Positions 45,365 through 60,431 are shown, counted from the first letter of the stretch. The stretch: DNA of 64,000 bases from Amycolatopsis sp. DSM 110486 (GCF_019468465.1 NZ_CP080519.1:3673001-3737000), one strand, 5' to 3'. Made by a program: numbers and translations. The notes: generated by a model not told the origin, from the sequence alone.

Positions 45365-46558
45365 TCAGCGACGCTTCCGGCCCGACTTCCTGGTCGAGTC
45401 CTTGAGGAGCCCCGGAACCCCGGTTCCGTTCTCCTTGTTCGATCCGTTCTGGGCCGGCTGCTGCGCAGGCTTCGACGGGGTCGCATCGGTGTCCGGCTCG
45501 GACGGCGTGGACTGCGAGGCAGCCTCGGCCGAGGCGTTCTTCTTGCTCTCCACGCCACCCGAGGAAGACGGGGACTTCGTCTGCGCGAAACCGTGCGCCG
45601 AACCCGCCTTGCTCACCTTGCCCTGCTGGTCACCGTTGCCGGACGGGTTGTTCTTCTTCTGCTGCACAGGCTTCTGCCCGACCTTCGGAGCCGTCGGCTT
45701 CTGCCCGGGCTTCGGCCCGAGCGACGCTCGCTTCTCCGCGGCCTCCGCCTTGCGCGCGGCCTCTTCCTTGTCGATGCGCGTGTACACGAGCCGCTGCTGC
45801 ATCAGCGTCCAGCCGTTGTTCGCCAGCCAGTAGAAGAGCAGGCCGAGCGGGAACAGGGCACCGAACACGAGCACGCCGAGCGGGAAGATGTACATCGTCA
45901 GCTTGTTCATGATCGCGGTCTGCGAGGTGGCCGACGCGGCGTTCTGCCGGGCCACGGAGTGCCGCGCGGTGAGGTGCGTGGCGATCGACGCGATGATCAT
46001 CAGGGGCAGCGCGACCGGGAGCACGTTCCAGTGGAACCCGGGAGCCGCGACACTGCCGCTGACCACGCCGACGCCGTTGTAGACCGCTTCACCCAGGTTG
46101 ACGCCGAAGAGCTTCGCGGTGACGTACGACTGGACATCGTGCTGGTTGAAGAAGTAGTTCTCCGTCTTCACGCCACCGCCGGGCGGCAGGATCGTGAACG
46201 CGCGCAGCACGTGGTTCAGACCGATGAACACCGGGATCTGAAGAATCATCGGCAGGCAGCTGCCCAGCGGGTTGACGCCATGCTCGCGCTGGAGCTTCTG
46301 CATCTCCTGCGCCTGGCGCTGCTTGTCGTTCGCGTACTTCTTCTGGAGCTTCTTCATCTCCGGCGCGAAGTCTTGCATCTTCTTCATCGACCGGACCTGG
46401 TTCACGAACGGCTTGAACATGATGCCGCGGACCGTGAACGTCAGGAAGATGATCGCGAGGATCCAGGAAATCGCCGATGCTTCCCCGAACGCGAACCCGA
46501 ATACCTTGTGCCAACACCACAAGATGAAGGACACGGGGTAGTAGATGAAATCGAGCAC
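45365..46558 (-). CDS. yidC: Membrane protein insertase YidC
   Basis: The 397-residue Oxa1/YidC-family insertase helps integrate membrane proteins with or without SecYEG. GTG at 46558 follows the yidD stop by 4 bp with GAGGAG, so the genes are coupled. The core is ILAIIFLTFTVRGIMFKPFV (with the hydrophilic-groove Arg), a cytoplasmic helical hairpin (MKKMQDFAPEMKKLQKKYAN), NPLGSCLPMILQIPVFIGLN, and later helices to FPLGLLFYWLANNGWTLMQQ. The last 110 residues are a Lys/Ser/Pro-rich cytoplasmic tail that probably contacts ribosomes, as in other Gram-positive YidC proteins. Confidence 0.95.
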   Translation of the reverse strand: MLDFIYYPVSFILWCWHKVFGFAFGEASAISWILAIIFLTFTVRGIMFKPFVNQVRSMKKMQDFAPEMKKLQKKYANDKQRQAQEMQKLQREHGVNPLGSCLPMILQIPVFIGLNHVLRAFTILPPGGGVKTENYFFNQHDVQSYVTAKLFGVNLGEAVYNGVGVVSGSVAAPGFHWNVLPVALPLMIIASIATHLTARHSVARQNAASATSQTAIMNKLTMYIFPLGVLVFGALFPLGLLFYWLANNGWTLMQQRLVYTRIDKEEAARKAEAAEKRASLGPKPGQKPTAPKVGQKPVQQKKNNPSGNGDQQGKVSKAGSAHGFAQTKSPSSSGGVESKKNASAEAASQSTPSEPDTDATPSKPAQQPAQNGSNKENGTGVPGLLKDSTRKSGRKRR

Positions 46559-46562
46559 TGAG

Positions 46563-46895
46563 CTACTCCTCGATCGGTGTTTCAGGCAGGTGGTGGCGCC
46601 ACGAGAACTTCTCGGGTACCGGATCGCGGCCCGGCGGTGTCCACGGGCCGCACCGCCCCAGCCGGCGCAGCGCGAGGTAGGAGCCGCGGCCGGCACCGTG
46701 CCGGGTCAGGGCTTCGACTGCGTACGCGCTGCAGCTCGGGTAGAAGCGGCAGGCCGGCGGCAGGAAAGGCGAGATCGCCTTGCGATAGAACTTGATGGGG
46801 AGGAGCAGCACCCACGCGACCGGCCCGGGGCGGCGCGGGGCCGTCTCCCCGGTGACGTCGGTGCCGCCGTGGGTGTGCTCGGGAGTGGCTTGCAT
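46563..46895 (-). CDS. yidD: Membrane protein insertion efficiency factor YidD
   Basis: 110 residues. The family core is [20 protein letters not shown], then [20 protein letters not shown] and [22 protein letters not shown], with the three conserved cysteines. YidD is a small membrane-associated protein thought to assist YidC. It begins 5 bp after the rnpA stop and is followed 4 bp later by yidC. The N-terminal 25 residues are variable. Confidence 0.93.
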   Translation of the reverse strand: MQATPEHTHGGTDVTGETAPRRPGPVAWVLLLPIKFYRKAISPFLPPACRFYPSCSAYAVEALTRHGAGRGSYLALRRLGRCGPWTPPGRDPVPEKFSWRHHLPETPIEE

Positions 46896-46900
46896 TGCCG

Positions 46901-47332
46901 TTACACCGCTGATCCGTGGTCGGGGGCCGCGTCCTGCTGACGCGGTTGCCGGGGAGCATCTTCCCCGGCGGCGCGGCGGGACGAGGTGAGTCCGAGCCGG
47001 CGCAACGCCGCGTCGAGATCGGCGCCGAGCTCCGCGCTCGAAGCGGACGCCGCCGGAGGTAATGCCCGTACGACCAACGAGCTGCCCGGGGGCAGTGTTC
47101 CGAGTCGGGCCGAAACGAGATGACGCAGTTGCCGGGTCACTCGATGGCGGACCACCGAGTTCCCGACGGCCTTGCTCACCACAAAACCCGCCCTGGCCGC
47201 ATCGGGTGCGGCCGCGGACGGGTCCGTGGTCAACGCGTGGACGACGAGGCGACGCCTGCCTGCCCTGGAGCCCCGGCGGAGAACGACCCGGAAGTCTTCA
47301 CTCCGCCGTAGACGTGCGGCTGCGGGCAGCAC
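46901..47332 (-). CDS. rnpA: Ribonuclease P protein component
   Basis: A 143-residue protein that binds the RNase P RNA and assists 5' processing of tRNA precursors. [43 protein letters not shown] (the RNR-like motif appears as [13 protein letters not shown]) and [12 protein letters not shown] are the family landmarks. Compared with short RnpA proteins it carries a C-terminal tail of about 30 polar residues. GTG at 47332 lies 21 bp after the rpmH stop, the near-universal arrangement. Confidence 0.94.
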   Translation of the reverse strand: MLPAAARLRRSEDFRVVLRRGSRAGRRRLVVHALTTDPSAAAPDAARAGFVVSKAVGNSVVRHRVTRQLRHLVSARLGTLPPGSSLVVRALPPAASASSAELGADLDAALRRLGLTSSRRAAGEDAPRQPRQQDAAPDHGSAV

Positions 47333-47353
47333 GGCGCGCCTCGACGAGCCGGA

Positions 47354-47497
47354 TCAGGCGGACAGCGCGCCGCGGCCCTTGCGACGACGAGCCCCCAAGA
47401 TGGCCCGGCCGGCACGGGTCCGCATGCGGAGGCGGAAACCGTGGGTCCGCGCGCGTCGGCGGTTGTTCGGCTGGAAGGTGCGCTTACCCTTGCTCAC
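47354..47497 (-). CDS. rpmH: 50S ribosomal protein L34
   Basis: A 47-residue, very basic protein: [20 protein letters not shown], then [27 protein letters not shown]. This is a full-length L34. The start is GTG at 47497, with an AGGAG 8-12 bp upstream. It is first in the leftward rpmH-rnpA-yidD-yidC-jag operon and divergent from dnaA, as in most bacteria. Confidence 0.97.
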   Translation of the reverse strand: MSKGKRTFQPNNRRRARTHGFRLRMRTRAGRAILGARRRKGRGALSA

Positions 47498-47949
47498 TGC
47501 TACTCCTGTGTCTCGGCCGTCGGGCGACGGATTTTCGGCCGTCTACCGGCATGTCGTGCGGGCGCACGGCAGTCTCTGGTGTCTCCTACCAACGTGTGGC
47601 CTCGTCACGACGAGCGACGACATACGTGGGCACGCGAAACGCACCCGTCGCTTACGGGAGACCTTACGAGGGTACGCACCCCGGTCGGGAGCCGTGTAGG
47701 CACCCCCTCCGCCACGCTCGGCGACCGGGCCGTGACCTCGCCTTCGCCCACGCCGGGACACCGAATGGCAACACGCCGTACACCGTGAAATGCTTGCGCA
47801 CAATGGTGCCTTGTGGCAGCGGGCGAGGCTTGTTAGCGTGCCTCTTCCGGGTCGCCCGGTCTCGAGGCGCGCGGCGGTATCGCCACCGGGGTGTGGAGGC
47901 GCCCACGGCGAACGCCGAGCCCGCAGGTGGCGTGGCTGCGGGCAGCCGT
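47498..47949. other. rpmH-dnaA intergenic region, rpmH-proximal part
   Basis: About 450 bp between the divergent rpmH and dnaA genes. It must hold the rpmH operon promoter and at least one dnaA promoter. On the minus strand TACCCT near 47673 is a possible -10; none of the boxes is clear enough to assign. No coding sequence is supported. Confidence 0.4.
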
Positions 47950-47988
47950 ACATTAGTGCACAGCTGTGGACAACTATGTGGATATTCG
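47950..47988. promoter_or_regulatory. DnaA boxes in the dnaA upstream region
   Basis: TTAGTGCACAG (47953), CTGTGGACAA (reverse of TTGTCCACAG, 47964) and TATGTGGATA (47976) follow one another within 35 bp. They lie about 110 bp before the dnaA start. This is the expected arrangement for DnaA autoregulation. Confidence 0.7.
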
Positions 47989-48096
47989 CTGTGCCCGCGC
48001 GCAGGTCGGTCCAAGATGACGTCCAGGGGAGTGTTTTGCGGGCGTGGTTGGGGTGATTCCGCCGTTCACGCCGACGAGGGGAGGGGAGCCAGACAG

Positions 48097-49815
48097 GTGT
48101 CCGAGCACCAGCACAATCTGGGCGTTATCTGGGAGCAGGTGGTACGGGAGCTGTCCGACGGCACCCTCTCGCCGCAGCAACGAGCCTGGATGCGGGTGAC
48201 GAGGCCCATCGGCCTGCTCGACGGCACCGCCCTGCTGGCTGCCCCCAGTGACTTCGCGAAGGAAGCGATCGAACGCGCGCTGCGAGGTGCGATCACCGAC
48301 GCCCTCTCCCGCCGGCTCGGCCGCGCCGTGTCGCTCGCCGTGAAGGTCGACAGCGCCGAGGCCATCGCGCCAGCGCCGCGCTACGTGCCCGCACCCCCTC
48401 AGGTGGAAAACGGGCACCCCGACAACGGGCGCATCGACAACGGGCGCCTGGAACCCGGTCACCTCGACCCCACGCACGTGGAGAACGGACGGCCCGACAA
48501 CCGCCGTCTCGAGAACGGCCGCCTCGACAACGGTTCCGTCACGCAGCAGCGTCCGCCGATCGACGGCGCCTCCATGGCCGCCGCGCGCGCCGCCCGGCCC
48601 GAGCCGCCGCGCCAGCGCCCGGTGCCGCAGCCGGCCCCGCTCGAGGAGTCCGACGACCCGAACGAAGAAGTGGACGAGGAAGGCGAAGCGCTCGCCGCCG
48701 TCCACGAGATCTGGCCGACGTTCTCCGGCCAGCCGATCGCCGGGCAGCCCTACACCGCGCCCGCGCAGCCGCAGACGTCGAAGACGAAGCTCAACGAGAA
48801 GTACACCTTCGACACGTTCGTGATCGGCGCGTCCAACCGGTTCGCCCACGCGGCCGCGGTGGCCGTGGCCGAGGCGCCGGCCCGCGCGTACAACCCACTG
48901 TTCATCTGGGGTGAGTCCGGGCTCGGCAAGACGCACCTGCTGCACGCCGTGGGCCACTACGCGCAACGGCTGTTCCCCGGCATGCGCGTGCGCTACGTCT
49001 CGACCGAAGAGTTCACCAACGACTTCATCAACTCGCTGCGAGACGACCGCAAGGTCGCCTTCCAGCGGCGCTACCGCGACATCGACATCCTGCTCGTCGA
49101 CGACATCCAGTTCCTGGAAGGCAAAGAAGGTACGCAGGAAGAGTTCTTCCACACCTTCAACACCCTCCACAACGCGAACAAGCAGATCGTCGTCAGCTCC
49201 GACCGCCCGCCCAAGCGCCTCGAGACGCTGGAGGACCGGCTGCGGACGCGGTTCGAGTGGGGCCTGATCACCGACATCCAGCCGCCCGAGCTCGAAACCC
49301 GCATCGCCATCCTGCGCAAGAAGGCCGCGCAGGACCGGCTGGCGGTCCCGGGCGAAGTACTGGAGTTCATCGCGTCGCGCGTGGAGGCGAACATCCGCGA
49401 ACTCGAGGGCGCGCTGATCCGCGTGACCGCGTTCGCGTCGCTCAACCAGCAGGCCGTGGACACCTCGCTCGCCGAGATCGTGCTGCGCGACCTGATCCCC
49501 GACTCCCATGCACCGGAGATCACGGCGCCGACCATCATGGGCGTCACGGCGGAGTTCTTCGACGTGACGCTCGACGAACTGTGCGGGCCCGGCAAGACGA
49601 AGGCGCTCGCCACCGCGCGCCAGATCGCGATGTACCTGTGCCGCGAGCTCACGGACATGTCGCTGCCGAAGATCGGGCAGACGTTCGGCGGCCGCGACCA
49701 CACGACCGTGATGCACGCGGACAAGAAGATCCGCAAGGAGATGGCCGAGCGCCGGCGCATCTACGACCAGGTGCAGGAGCTCACGTCGCGGATCAAGCAG
49801 CGGGCTCGGCAGTAG
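48097..49815 (+). CDS. dnaA: Chromosomal replication initiator protein DnaA
   Basis: 572 residues from GTG 48097 ([15 protein letters not shown]), with GGGGAG upstream. Domain I spans about 1-90. Domain II, about 95-220, is long, and at residues 103-147 it contains a run of degenerate repeats around D/E-N-G-R/H. Domain III has Walker [14 protein letters not shown] near 272 and Walker [13 protein letters not shown]. The DNA-binding domain IV has [14 protein letters not shown]. The protein opens oriC and binds DnaA boxes including those upstream of its own gene. A strong terminator follows. In-frame codons reaching back to 47062 cross rpmH and rnpA and are not part of the gene. Confidence 0.98.
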   Translation: MSEHQHNLGVIWEQVVRELSDGTLSPQQRAWMRVTRPIGLLDGTALLAAPSDFAKEAIERALRGAITDALSRRLGRAVSLAVKVDSAEAIAPAPRYVPAPPQVENGHPDNGRIDNGRLEPGHLDPTHVENGRPDNRRLENGRLDNGSVTQQRPPIDGASMAAARAARPEPPRQRPVPQPAPLEESDDPNEEVDEEGEALAAVHEIWPTFSGQPIAGQPYTAPAQPQTSKTKLNEKYTFDTFVIGASNRFAHAAAVAVAEAPARAYNPLFIWGESGLGKTHLLHAVGHYAQRLFPGMRVRYVSTEEFTNDFINSLRDDRKVAFQRRYRDIDILLVDDIQFLEGKEGTQEEFFHTFNTLHNANKQIVVSSDRPPKRLETLEDRLRTRFEWGLITDIQPPELETRIAILRKKAAQDRLAVPGEVLEFIASRVEANIRELEGALIRVTAFASLNQQAVDTSLAEIVLRDLIPDSHAPEITAPTIMGVTAEFFDVTLDELCGPGKTKALATARQIAMYLCRELTDMSLPKIGQTFGGRDHTTVMHADKKIRKEMAERRRIYDQVQELTSRIKQRARQ

Positions 49816-49829
49816 CTTCGGAGCTTCAA

Positions 49830-49865
49830 GGAGGGCGTCGCCTACGGGCGGCGCCCTCCTTTTTT
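49830..49865 (+). terminator. Terminator after dnaA
   Basis: A 13-bp stem (GGAGGGCGTCGCC with GGCGGCGCCCTCC, one G-U pair) with a TACG loop and TTTTTT directly after. It lies 15 bp past the dnaA stop and protects oriC from dnaA transcription. Confidence 0.92.
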
Positions 49866-50700
49866 ATGGGCGACGTGACGACGTACTCACGACGGCGCTC
49901 GCGAGGCCCGCAATCCGGCACTGAGCCCCGCTGTCCGTCCACAGAGACTCGTCCACGCCGCACCCCGCGCTCGGCCCAGCACCCAAGCGAGCCCGGTTTC
50001 CCCTACCACACAAGACCTTCCACAAGGCCCCGGGTCCAACGTGGACGAAGCACCCGTACACAGGCGAAGCAGCGAAGCAAGCGGCGTGTGCCGTCGCCCA
50101 CGTACGCACGCGTACGCAGCCATCCTCAAACCCATTGATACACAAGGAGTTTTCCCCACCCTGTGCGCAGTTTGTGCACAACTCCAGCAGATCCAGGAGC
50201 TGCGGCGACGCCGAATCGGTCCACATCCCGCCCACACGAAATCCACAGACTTTCCACAGGGCTGTCCACGGGGATTCCACAGGTTGCCCACACGTGATCC
50301 ACAACGGGAGCCCGTCACTCTCCAGGGCGATTCGGACCCGTTTCCGCACCCACAGAACCTGGGTACAACTGCCCTCACACCTGGGGACAACCATGGGGAC
50401 AACTGGCCCGAGATGTGGATGGATCGCGGCCGAGACGAAACCATCCACCGATCGCCCGAACCATCCACCGATCCACCACCAGGACTCTCCACACCCCGCC
50501 GCGCCCTCCGACCTGGGCAAACGAGCTCTGTCCACACAACCCACAGCCCCTATTACTGCTACTGCTCTTAGATCTTTTGAAAGAAAGAACAAAACAAAAA
50601 CAGGCGATGGACGAAGTTGGGGACAAGCGGTCGAGCCTGTCTCCTTGTCGACAAAGTCAAGGGGAGGCCGAGGTGACGGGACCCCCGGTGACGGCCTAAC
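49866..50700. other. oriC: Chromosomal replication origin oriC
   Basis: The roughly 1-kb dnaA-dnaN spacer holds many DnaA boxes in both orientations: TTGTGCACAA (50172), ATCCACAG (50240), TTTCCACAGG (50251), CTGTCCACG (50262), ATTCCACAG (50274), TTGCCCACA (50284), GATCCACAA (50296), TGGGGACAA (50382 and 50394), TGTGGATGG (50414), CTGTCCACA (50528), TTGGGGACAA (50617) and TTGTCGACAA (50645). An AT-rich stretch lies at 50549-50603. Location between dnaA and dnaN and the box density make the assignment secure. Which boxes are bound first is not shown by sequence. Confidence 0.93.
50549..50603. other. AT-rich element, candidate DNA-unwinding site
   Basis: From CCTATTACTGC through GATCTTTTGAAAGAAAGAAC and AAAACAAAAACAGG this is the most AT-rich 50 bp of the spacer, flanked by DnaA boxes at 50528 and 50617. 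It is the best candidate for initial strand opening. Confidence 0.65.
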
Positions 50701-50863
50701 GTGGATGCCTGCACCTGGTTCGTTCCTGCGCGCCGATCCCGGCACGCCGAAACGGGCCGGCCCGGTGGGGACTCGGTCGCGGCGTACTCGGCGCAGTACT
50801 CGTGAACCGCCAGCCGCCGACCCTTCACGAGCCGAGGGGCTCGGCTGTCGAAAGGATGCGCGC

Positions 50864-51997
50864 ATGAAGATCCGCGTCGAGCGCGACGGGCTTGCCGACG
50901 CCGTCGCCTGGGTGGCCAGGAGCCTCCCGTCCCGGCCTCCGGTGCCGGTGCTGGGCGGTGTGCTGCTCGACGCGGGTGCGGACGGGGAGTCCGACGCGCT
51001 CACCGTGTCCGGGTTCGACTACGAGGTCTCCGCCACGGTGGGCGTCCCCGCGACGATCGCCGACGGTGGCCGCCTCCTGGTCTCCGGTCGCCTCCTCGCC
51101 GACATCACCAAGGCGCTGCCCGCGCAGCCGGTGGAGATCTCCGTCGACGGCGCCCGCGCCACCATCACGTGCGGCAGCGCGCGCTTCTCCCTGCCGACGA
51201 TGCCCGTCGAGGACTACCCGCAGCTGCCGTCCCAGCCTGCCTTCGCGGGTGAGCTCACCGGCGACACGTTCGGCCAGGCCGTGACCCAGGTCGTCACCGC
51301 CGCAGGCAAGGACGACACGCTCCCGATGCTCACCGGCATGCGCCTGGAGATCTCGGGCGAGACCCTCACGCTCGTGGCCACCGACCGCTTCCGCCTCGCC
51401 ATGCGCGAGTTCACGTGGAAGCCCGCGGAGGGCCTGGCCGACGCCGCGGTGCTCGTGCCCGCGCGCACGCTCGCCGAAGCCGCGAAGACGCTCGGCGGCG
51501 CCGGCAGCACCGTGCGCCTCGCGCTCGCCAGCGGCGAAGGCCTGCTCGGCCTCTCGGGCAACGGCCGCTACACCACCACCCGCCTCCTCGACGCGGAGTT
51601 CCCGCCCTACCGGCAGCTGCTGCCGGCGACGCACACGTCGCGCGCCGTGATCGAGGTGTCGGCGCTCGCCGAGTCGATCAAGCGTGTGTCGCTGGTCGCC
51701 GAACGCGGCACGCAGGTGCGGCTGGAGTTCGCCGACGGGTCGCTGCGGCTTTCCGCCGGCGGCGACGACGAGGGCAGCGCCGAAGAAGAGCTGCAGGTCG
51801 ACTACGAAGGCGAACCGGTCACCATCGCCTTCAACCCCGGCTACCTCGTCGACGGGCTCGGCGCGCTGCACAGCGACCGCGCGGAGCTCACCTTCACCAC
51901 CCCCAACCGGCCGGCGCTCATCAAGCCCGCCGACGCCGAGGGCAACGTCGTCCCCGGTTATCTCTATCTGCTGATGCCGGTCCGGCTCCCGGGCTGA
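50864..51997 (+). CDS. dnaN: DNA polymerase III sliding clamp (beta subunit)
   Basis: The 377-residue beta clamp begins [21 protein letters not shown] at ATG 50864, with AAAGGA 8 bp upstream; open codons upstream run through oriC and are ignored. Three repeated clamp domains are visible, with [11 protein letters not shown] in the first, [12 protein letters not shown] and [11 protein letters not shown] in the second, and the C-terminal [12 protein letters not shown]. It encircles DNA and tethers polymerase and repair factors. The order dnaA-oriC-dnaN is standard. Confidence 0.97.
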   Translation: MKIRVERDGLADAVAWVARSLPSRPPVPVLGGVLLDAGADGESDALTVSGFDYEVSATVGVPATIADGGRLLVSGRLLADITKALPAQPVEISVDGARATITCGSARFSLPTMPVEDYPQLPSQPAFAGELTGDTFGQAVTQVVTAAGKDDTLPMLTGMRLEISGETLTLVATDRFRLAMREFTWKPAEGLADAAVLVPARTLAEAAKTLGGAGSTVRLALASGEGLLGLSGNGRYTTTRLLDAEFPPYRQLLPATHTSRAVIEVSALAESIKRVSLVAERGTQVRLEFADGSLRLSAGGDDEGSAEEELQVDYEGEPVTIAFNPGYLVDGLGALHSDRAELTFTTPNRPALIKPADAEGNVVPGYLYLLMPVRLPG

Positions 51998-52044
51998 CCG
52001 GCGCGTCACAACCGCGGATTTTCGTTCCTACATAAGGGGATCTC

Positions 52045-52935
52045 ATGGTTCAGCTCGGTCTCGTGGGCCTGGGCAAGATGGGCTTCAACATGCGCGAGCG
52101 GCTGCGTGCAGCCGGGCACGAGGTCGTGGGCTACGACCGCAACCCGGCCGTCGCCGACTCCGAGTCGCTCGCCGACCTGGTGTCCAAACTGGACGCGCCG
52201 CGCATCGTCTGGATCATGGTCCCCGCCGGCGAGCCGACGCGGCAGACCGTGGTGGAGCTCAGCCAGTCGCTGTCCGAGGGCGACCTCGTGATCGACGGCG
52301 GGAACTCGAAGTTCACCGACGACAAGCTGAACGCGGATCTGCTGGCGGCCAAGGGCATCGGCTACCTCGACTGCGGTGTCTCCGGTGGCGTGTGGGGCAA
52401 GGTCAACGGCTACGGCCTCATGGTCGGAGGCGCCGGCTCCGACGTCGCCCGTGCGATGCCGATCTTCGACACGCTGCGTCCGGAAGGCCCGCGTGAAGAA
52501 GGCTTCTCGCACGCCGGCGAGGTCGGCGCCGGCCACTACGCGAAGATGATCCACAACGGCATCGAGTACGGCATCATGCAGGCCTACGCCGAGGGCTTCG
52601 AGCTGCTCGAGGCCGCGCACGTCGTGAAGAACGTGCCCGAGGTGATCAAGGGCTGGCAGCGCGGCACCGTCGTGCGTTCCTGGCTGCTCGACCTGCTGGT
52701 GCGCGCGCTGGAGGAGGACCCGGAGCTCGACGACCTCGAGGGCTACGTCGAAGACTCGGGCGAGGGCCGGTGGACGCTGGAGGAGGCCGTGAACAACGCG
52801 GTGCCGGCGCCGGTGCTCTCGGCCGCGCTGTTCGCCCGGTTCTCCTCGCGGCAAAAGGACTCCGCCGCGATGCGCGCCGTCGCCGCGCTGCGCAACCAGT
52901 TCGGTGGTCACGCTGTGAAGAAGGCCGGGAGCTAG
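52045..52935 (+). CDS. gnd: 6-phosphogluconate dehydrogenase, decarboxylating (short, GndA-type)
   Basis: 296 residues, the short form lacking the long C-terminal domain of the classical enzyme. The NAD(P) motif [16 protein letters not shown] opens the protein; [30 protein letters not shown] and the catalytic block [20 protein letters not shown] follow. It oxidises 6-phosphogluconate to ribulose-5-phosphate in the pentose phosphate pathway; short forms are often NAD-dependent. It lies between dnaN and recF, a placement shared with many actinobacteria. AAGGGG lies 6 bp upstream of the ATG, and recF starts 13 bp after the stop. Confidence 0.92.
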   Translation: MVQLGLVGLGKMGFNMRERLRAAGHEVVGYDRNPAVADSESLADLVSKLDAPRIVWIMVPAGEPTRQTVVELSQSLSEGDLVIDGGNSKFTDDKLNADLLAAKGIGYLDCGVSGGVWGKVNGYGLMVGGAGSDVARAMPIFDTLRPEGPREEGFSHAGEVGAGHYAKMIHNGIEYGIMQAYAEGFELLEAAHVVKNVPEVIKGWQRGTVVRSWLLDLLVRALEEDPELDDLEGYVEDSGEGRWTLEEAVNNAVPAPVLSAALFARFSSRQKDSAAMRAVAALRNQFGGHAVKKAGS

Positions 52936-52948
52936 CCTCCCCCCGCTC

Positions 52949-54103
52949 GTGTATCTGCGACATCTCCAGGTCACCGACTTCCGGTCCTGGCCGCAAGCCG
53001 ACCTCGCCCTCGAACCGGGCCCGGCCGTGCTCGTCGGTCAGAACGGCCGGGGGAAGACGAACCTGCTCGAAGCGATCGGCTACGTCGCGACCCTGGGTTC
53101 CCACCGGGTCGCGACGGACGCCCCGCTGATCCGGCACGGGTGCGAGCGCGCGCTCGTGCGCGTCGCCGTGGTCAACGACGACCGCGAGCTCACCGTCGAG
53201 CTCGAGATCACGGCGGGACGAGCCAACCGCGCCCGCGTGAACCGGGGTGCGGTCGGCAAGCCGCGTGACGTGCTCGGGATCCTGCGCACGGTGCTGTTCT
53301 CCCCGGAGGACCTGGCGCTCGTGCGTGGGGACCCGAGCGAGCGCCGCCGGTTCATGGACGAGCTGCTCGTGCTGCGCGCACCTCGGTACGCGGGCGTGCG
53401 CGCGGACTACGAGAAGGTGCTGAAGCAGCGCAACGCCCTGCTCAAGACCGCGGGCAAGCGCCGCACCGGCAAGGAGGACCCGTACGCGCTCTCGACGCTC
53501 GACGTCTGGGACGACCACCTGTCGGTAGCTGGCGCCCAGCTGCTGGCGGCGCGACTGAACCTCATCGCCGACCTCGGGCCGTACGCGGCGGAGGCCTACA
53601 TGGGGGTCGCGCCGGACTCGCGGCCGGCGTCGATCGCGTACAAGTCGTCGCTCGGCGAAGCGCTGCCGCCGGGCTACGGCGTGGCCGGGGGCGAGCGGGC
53701 GGACGCGGAAGTGCTGCGCGAGCTGCTGCTCAAGGCGCTGGCCGACGTCCGGCGCAACGAGCTGGATCGCGGCATCAGCCTCGTCGGCCCGCACCGCGAC
53801 GAGCTGGATCTGATCCTGGGCGAGGCGCCGGCGAAGGGGTACGCGAGCCACGGCGAGTCGTGGTCGTTCGCGCTGGCCCTGCGGCTCGGGAGCTACGAGC
53901 TCCTGCGTGGCGAAGCGGGCGAACCGGTGCTGCTGCTGGATGATGTGTTTGCCGAGCTCGACCGCAAACGGCGGGCGCGGCTCGCGGAGGTCGCCGCGGG
54001 TGCCGAGCAGGTGCTCATCACGGCGGCGGTGGACGAGGACGTGCCGTCAGAGCTGGCCGGGAGCCGGTTCGTGGTGGCGGATGGCGAGGTCAACCGTGCC
54101 TGA
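52949..54103 (+). CDS. recF: DNA replication/repair protein RecF
   Basis: A 384-residue SMC-like ATPase that helps load RecA at gaps. [14 protein letters not shown] opens the protein, with Walker [14 protein letters not shown] at residues 30-42, the ABC-signature-type region [16 protein letters not shown] and Walker [19 protein letters not shown] near the C-terminus. GTG at 52949 is used. The stop overlaps the proposed start of the DciA-like gene by 8 bp, so they are probably cotranscribed. Confidence 0.95.
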   Translation: MYLRHLQVTDFRSWPQADLALEPGPAVLVGQNGRGKTNLLEAIGYVATLGSHRVATDAPLIRHGCERALVRVAVVNDDRELTVELEITAGRANRARVNRGAVGKPRDVLGILRTVLFSPEDLALVRGDPSERRRFMDELLVLRAPRYAGVRADYEKVLKQRNALLKTAGKRRTGKEDPYALSTLDVWDDHLSVAGAQLLAARLNLIADLGPYAAEAYMGVAPDSRPASIAYKSSLGEALPPGYGVAGGERADAEVLRELLLKALADVRRNELDRGISLVGPHRDELDLILGEAPAKGYASHGESWSFALALRLGSYELLRGEAGEPVLLLDDVFAELDRKRRARLAEVAAGAEQVLITAAVDEDVPSELAGSRFVVADGEVNRA

Positions 54104-54845
54104 GCCCTCGACCCCAAGATCAAGTCGGCCACGGCGGGTGACCGCGGTCACAGACGTTACCCACCGATCTGGGGACAAACCTGTGGACAGTGTGGATAAA
54201 CCCGGGAATGGGTTATCGCCGCGCGTGACGAAACGGCCTGATGAGGGCCTTGACACCCCCCGAACGGGCAATCACCCACGTGGGACGCGTGATTCAGGTA
54301 CCGAGCGTGATGTGTCCGCTGGGCCGAACGGGAAGCCCTCCGGACGGGACTTGGCGCACGCCGCGCTCGAGGCCGCGAAGGCCAAGGCGAAGGAACGCGG
54401 TGCTCCGCCGAACCTGCGCCGCGGCCGGATCACGGGCGGCGGGGGCCAGAACCCGCGCCGTCGTCGCTGGTCAGGGCCCGGGGCCGACGCGCGCGACCCG
54501 CAACCGGTCGGCCGGCTCGTCTCGCGGCTGGTCTCCGACAGCGGCTGGCAGGACACGATGACCAACGCGCGCGTGTTCGGGCAGTGGGCTCGGCTCGTGG
54601 GCGAGGACGTCGCCGAACACGCCCAGCCGGTGAGCCTCAAGGACGGCGAGCTGACCGTCCGCGCGAGCTCCACGGCGTGGGCCACGCAGCTGCGGCTGCT
54701 GCAGAGCAAGCTCATCGCGAAGATCGCCGCGGGGGTCGGCAACGGCGTCGTGAAGCGCATGCGGATCCAGGGTCCGACGGCGCCGAGCTGGCGGAAAGGA
54801 CCACGGGTCGTGCCGGGTCGCGGGCCTCGAGACACGTACGGCTGA
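54096..54845 (+). CDS. dciA: DUF721/DciA-like replicative helicase loader
   Basis: 249 residues from GTG 54096. The conserved core is in the second half: [60 protein letters not shown] and [12 protein letters not shown], the DUF721/DciA domain. In other bacteria DciA delivers the replicative helicase. The N-terminal 90 residues are low-complexity, and at 54169-54199 the DNA encoding them carries consecutive DnaA boxes, so the true start may lie downstream. GTG 54138 and later codons are alternatives. The homologue in M. tuberculosis is Rv0004, also between recF and gyrB. Confidence 0.82.
   Translation: MPEPSTPRSSRPRRVTAVTDVTHRSGDKPVDSVDKPGNGLSPRVTKRPDEGLDTPRTGNHPRGTRDSGTERDVSAGPNGKPSGRDLAHAALEAAKAKAKERGAPPNLRRGRITGGGGQNPRRRRWSGPGADARDPQPVGRLVSRLVSDSGWQDTMTNARVFGQWARLVGEDVAEHAQPVSLKDGELTVRASSTAWATQLRLLQSKLIAKIAAGVGNGVVKRMRIQGPTAPSWRKGPRVVPGRGPRDTYG
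54169..54199. promoter_or_regulatory. DnaA-box cluster at the recF-dciA junction
   Basis: TGGGGACAAA, CTGTGGACAG and TGTGGATAA follow one another within about 30 bp, all in the same orientation. They fall in the 5' part of the dciA reading frame (encoding [11 protein letters not shown]), or just before the gene if a later start is used. Confidence 0.6.
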
Positions 54846-54987
54846 CTCCGGTTGCGCGTCGGCGGGTGAGTTCCCCGAGAACCGCTTGACAACCCGCGAG
54901 CTACGACCTGACTCGCCTTCGAGCGATTTCGCGGCTCTGTGACGCAGTGAGGGGTGTCCTTGCCGCATGTCAGCACGCGCGGGCAAG

Positions 54988-54993
54988 TACACT
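54988..54993 (+). promoter_or_regulatory. Putative -10 of gyrB
   Basis: TACACT followed by GGAGGAG in the 200-bp spacer before gyrB. It would start the transcript near 55000 with a leader of about 43 bp. No strong -35 is seen at the right distance; a TTGACA at 54888 lacks a good partner. Confidence 0.4.
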
Positions 54994-55003
54994 GGAGGAG
55001 TAG

Positions 55004-57010
<2,007 letters not shown>

Positions 57011-57058
57011 CCGTCCGCCACTCCAGCCAGCCCCGACTCTTTCCCCGAGAAGGAACCC

Positions 57059-59680
<2,622 letters not shown>

Positions 59681-59715
59681 GCGGCGCCCCACGCACGGGT
59701 AAGGACTGACTCTTC

Positions 59716-60381
59716 GTGACACCATCCGAGAAGGCAGACGGCACGTCGTCGAGCCCACCCTGGCAGCGCACCGCCAAGGACGGCGGCGGCGATTCGGAGG
59801 CGACGGTTTCGACCGGGATCGCCACCGAGGATGTGGTCTACTCGGATCATGAGCAGGACGGACCGCGCGTGAGCGAGACCGACTACCCCGCCGTGAGCGG
59901 CACGGCCGCGCCCCGGCTCTTCGGAGCCGAGGGCGCGCCCCCGGCCGCCGCCGACGTCCCCCCGGCCGGCCGCACCCGCCCCACCCCGAGCGCCCTGCGC
60001 CGCCCGGGCCGCGGCCCCCGCCGCGCGTCGCTGCAGATCAAGCGCTTCGACCCCTGGTCGGTGCTGAAGCTGTCGCTCGTCCTGGGCGTCGCCATGTTCT
60101 TCGTGTGGCTGGTCGCCGTCGGCGTGCTGTACACGGTCCTCGACGGCATGGGCGTCTGGGACAAACTGAACGGCACCTACTCGTCCCTGGTCGGCGGCGA
60201 GGGCGCCAATGCGTCCACCGAGCCCCTCATCAGCGCCGGCCGCGTGTTCGGCATCGCCGCCATCCTGGGCGCGATCAACATCGTGCTGGTCTCCGCCCTG
60301 GCCACCGTGAGCGCCTTCATCTACAACGTGTCCGCCGACCTGGCCGGCGGCCTCGAAGTCACCCTGTCGGAAAGGGAGTAA
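59716..60381 (+). CDS. DUF3566 membrane protein (Rv0007-like)
   Basis: 221 residues. A disordered, proline-rich cytoplasmic part of about 100 residues is followed by two membrane helices (KLSLVLGVAMFFVWLVAVGV and ILGAINIVLVSALATVSAFI), with an amphipathic stretch between (VLDGMGVWDKLNGTYSSLVG). This is the DUF3566 architecture found after gyrA in actinobacteria (Rv0007 in M. tuberculosis, studied there as a cell-division/envelope-associated protein). GTG at 59716 lies 35 bp after gyrA. Molecular function is not known. Confidence 0.85.
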   Translation: MTPSEKADGTSSSPPWQRTAKDGGGDSEATVSTGIATEDVVYSDHEQDGPRVSETDYPAVSGTAAPRLFGAEGAPPAAADVPPAGRTRPTPSALRRPGRGPRRASLQIKRFDPWSVLKLSLVLGVAMFFVWLVAVGVLYTVLDGMGVWDKLNGTYSSLVGGEGANASTEPLISAGRVFGIAAILGAINIVLVSALATVSAFIYNVSADLAGGLEVTLSERE

Positions 60382-60431
60382 CCCGGTTGCAGGGCCCCTC
60401 CGGGGGTCCTGTAAAGTTCCCTTCGTTCGAC

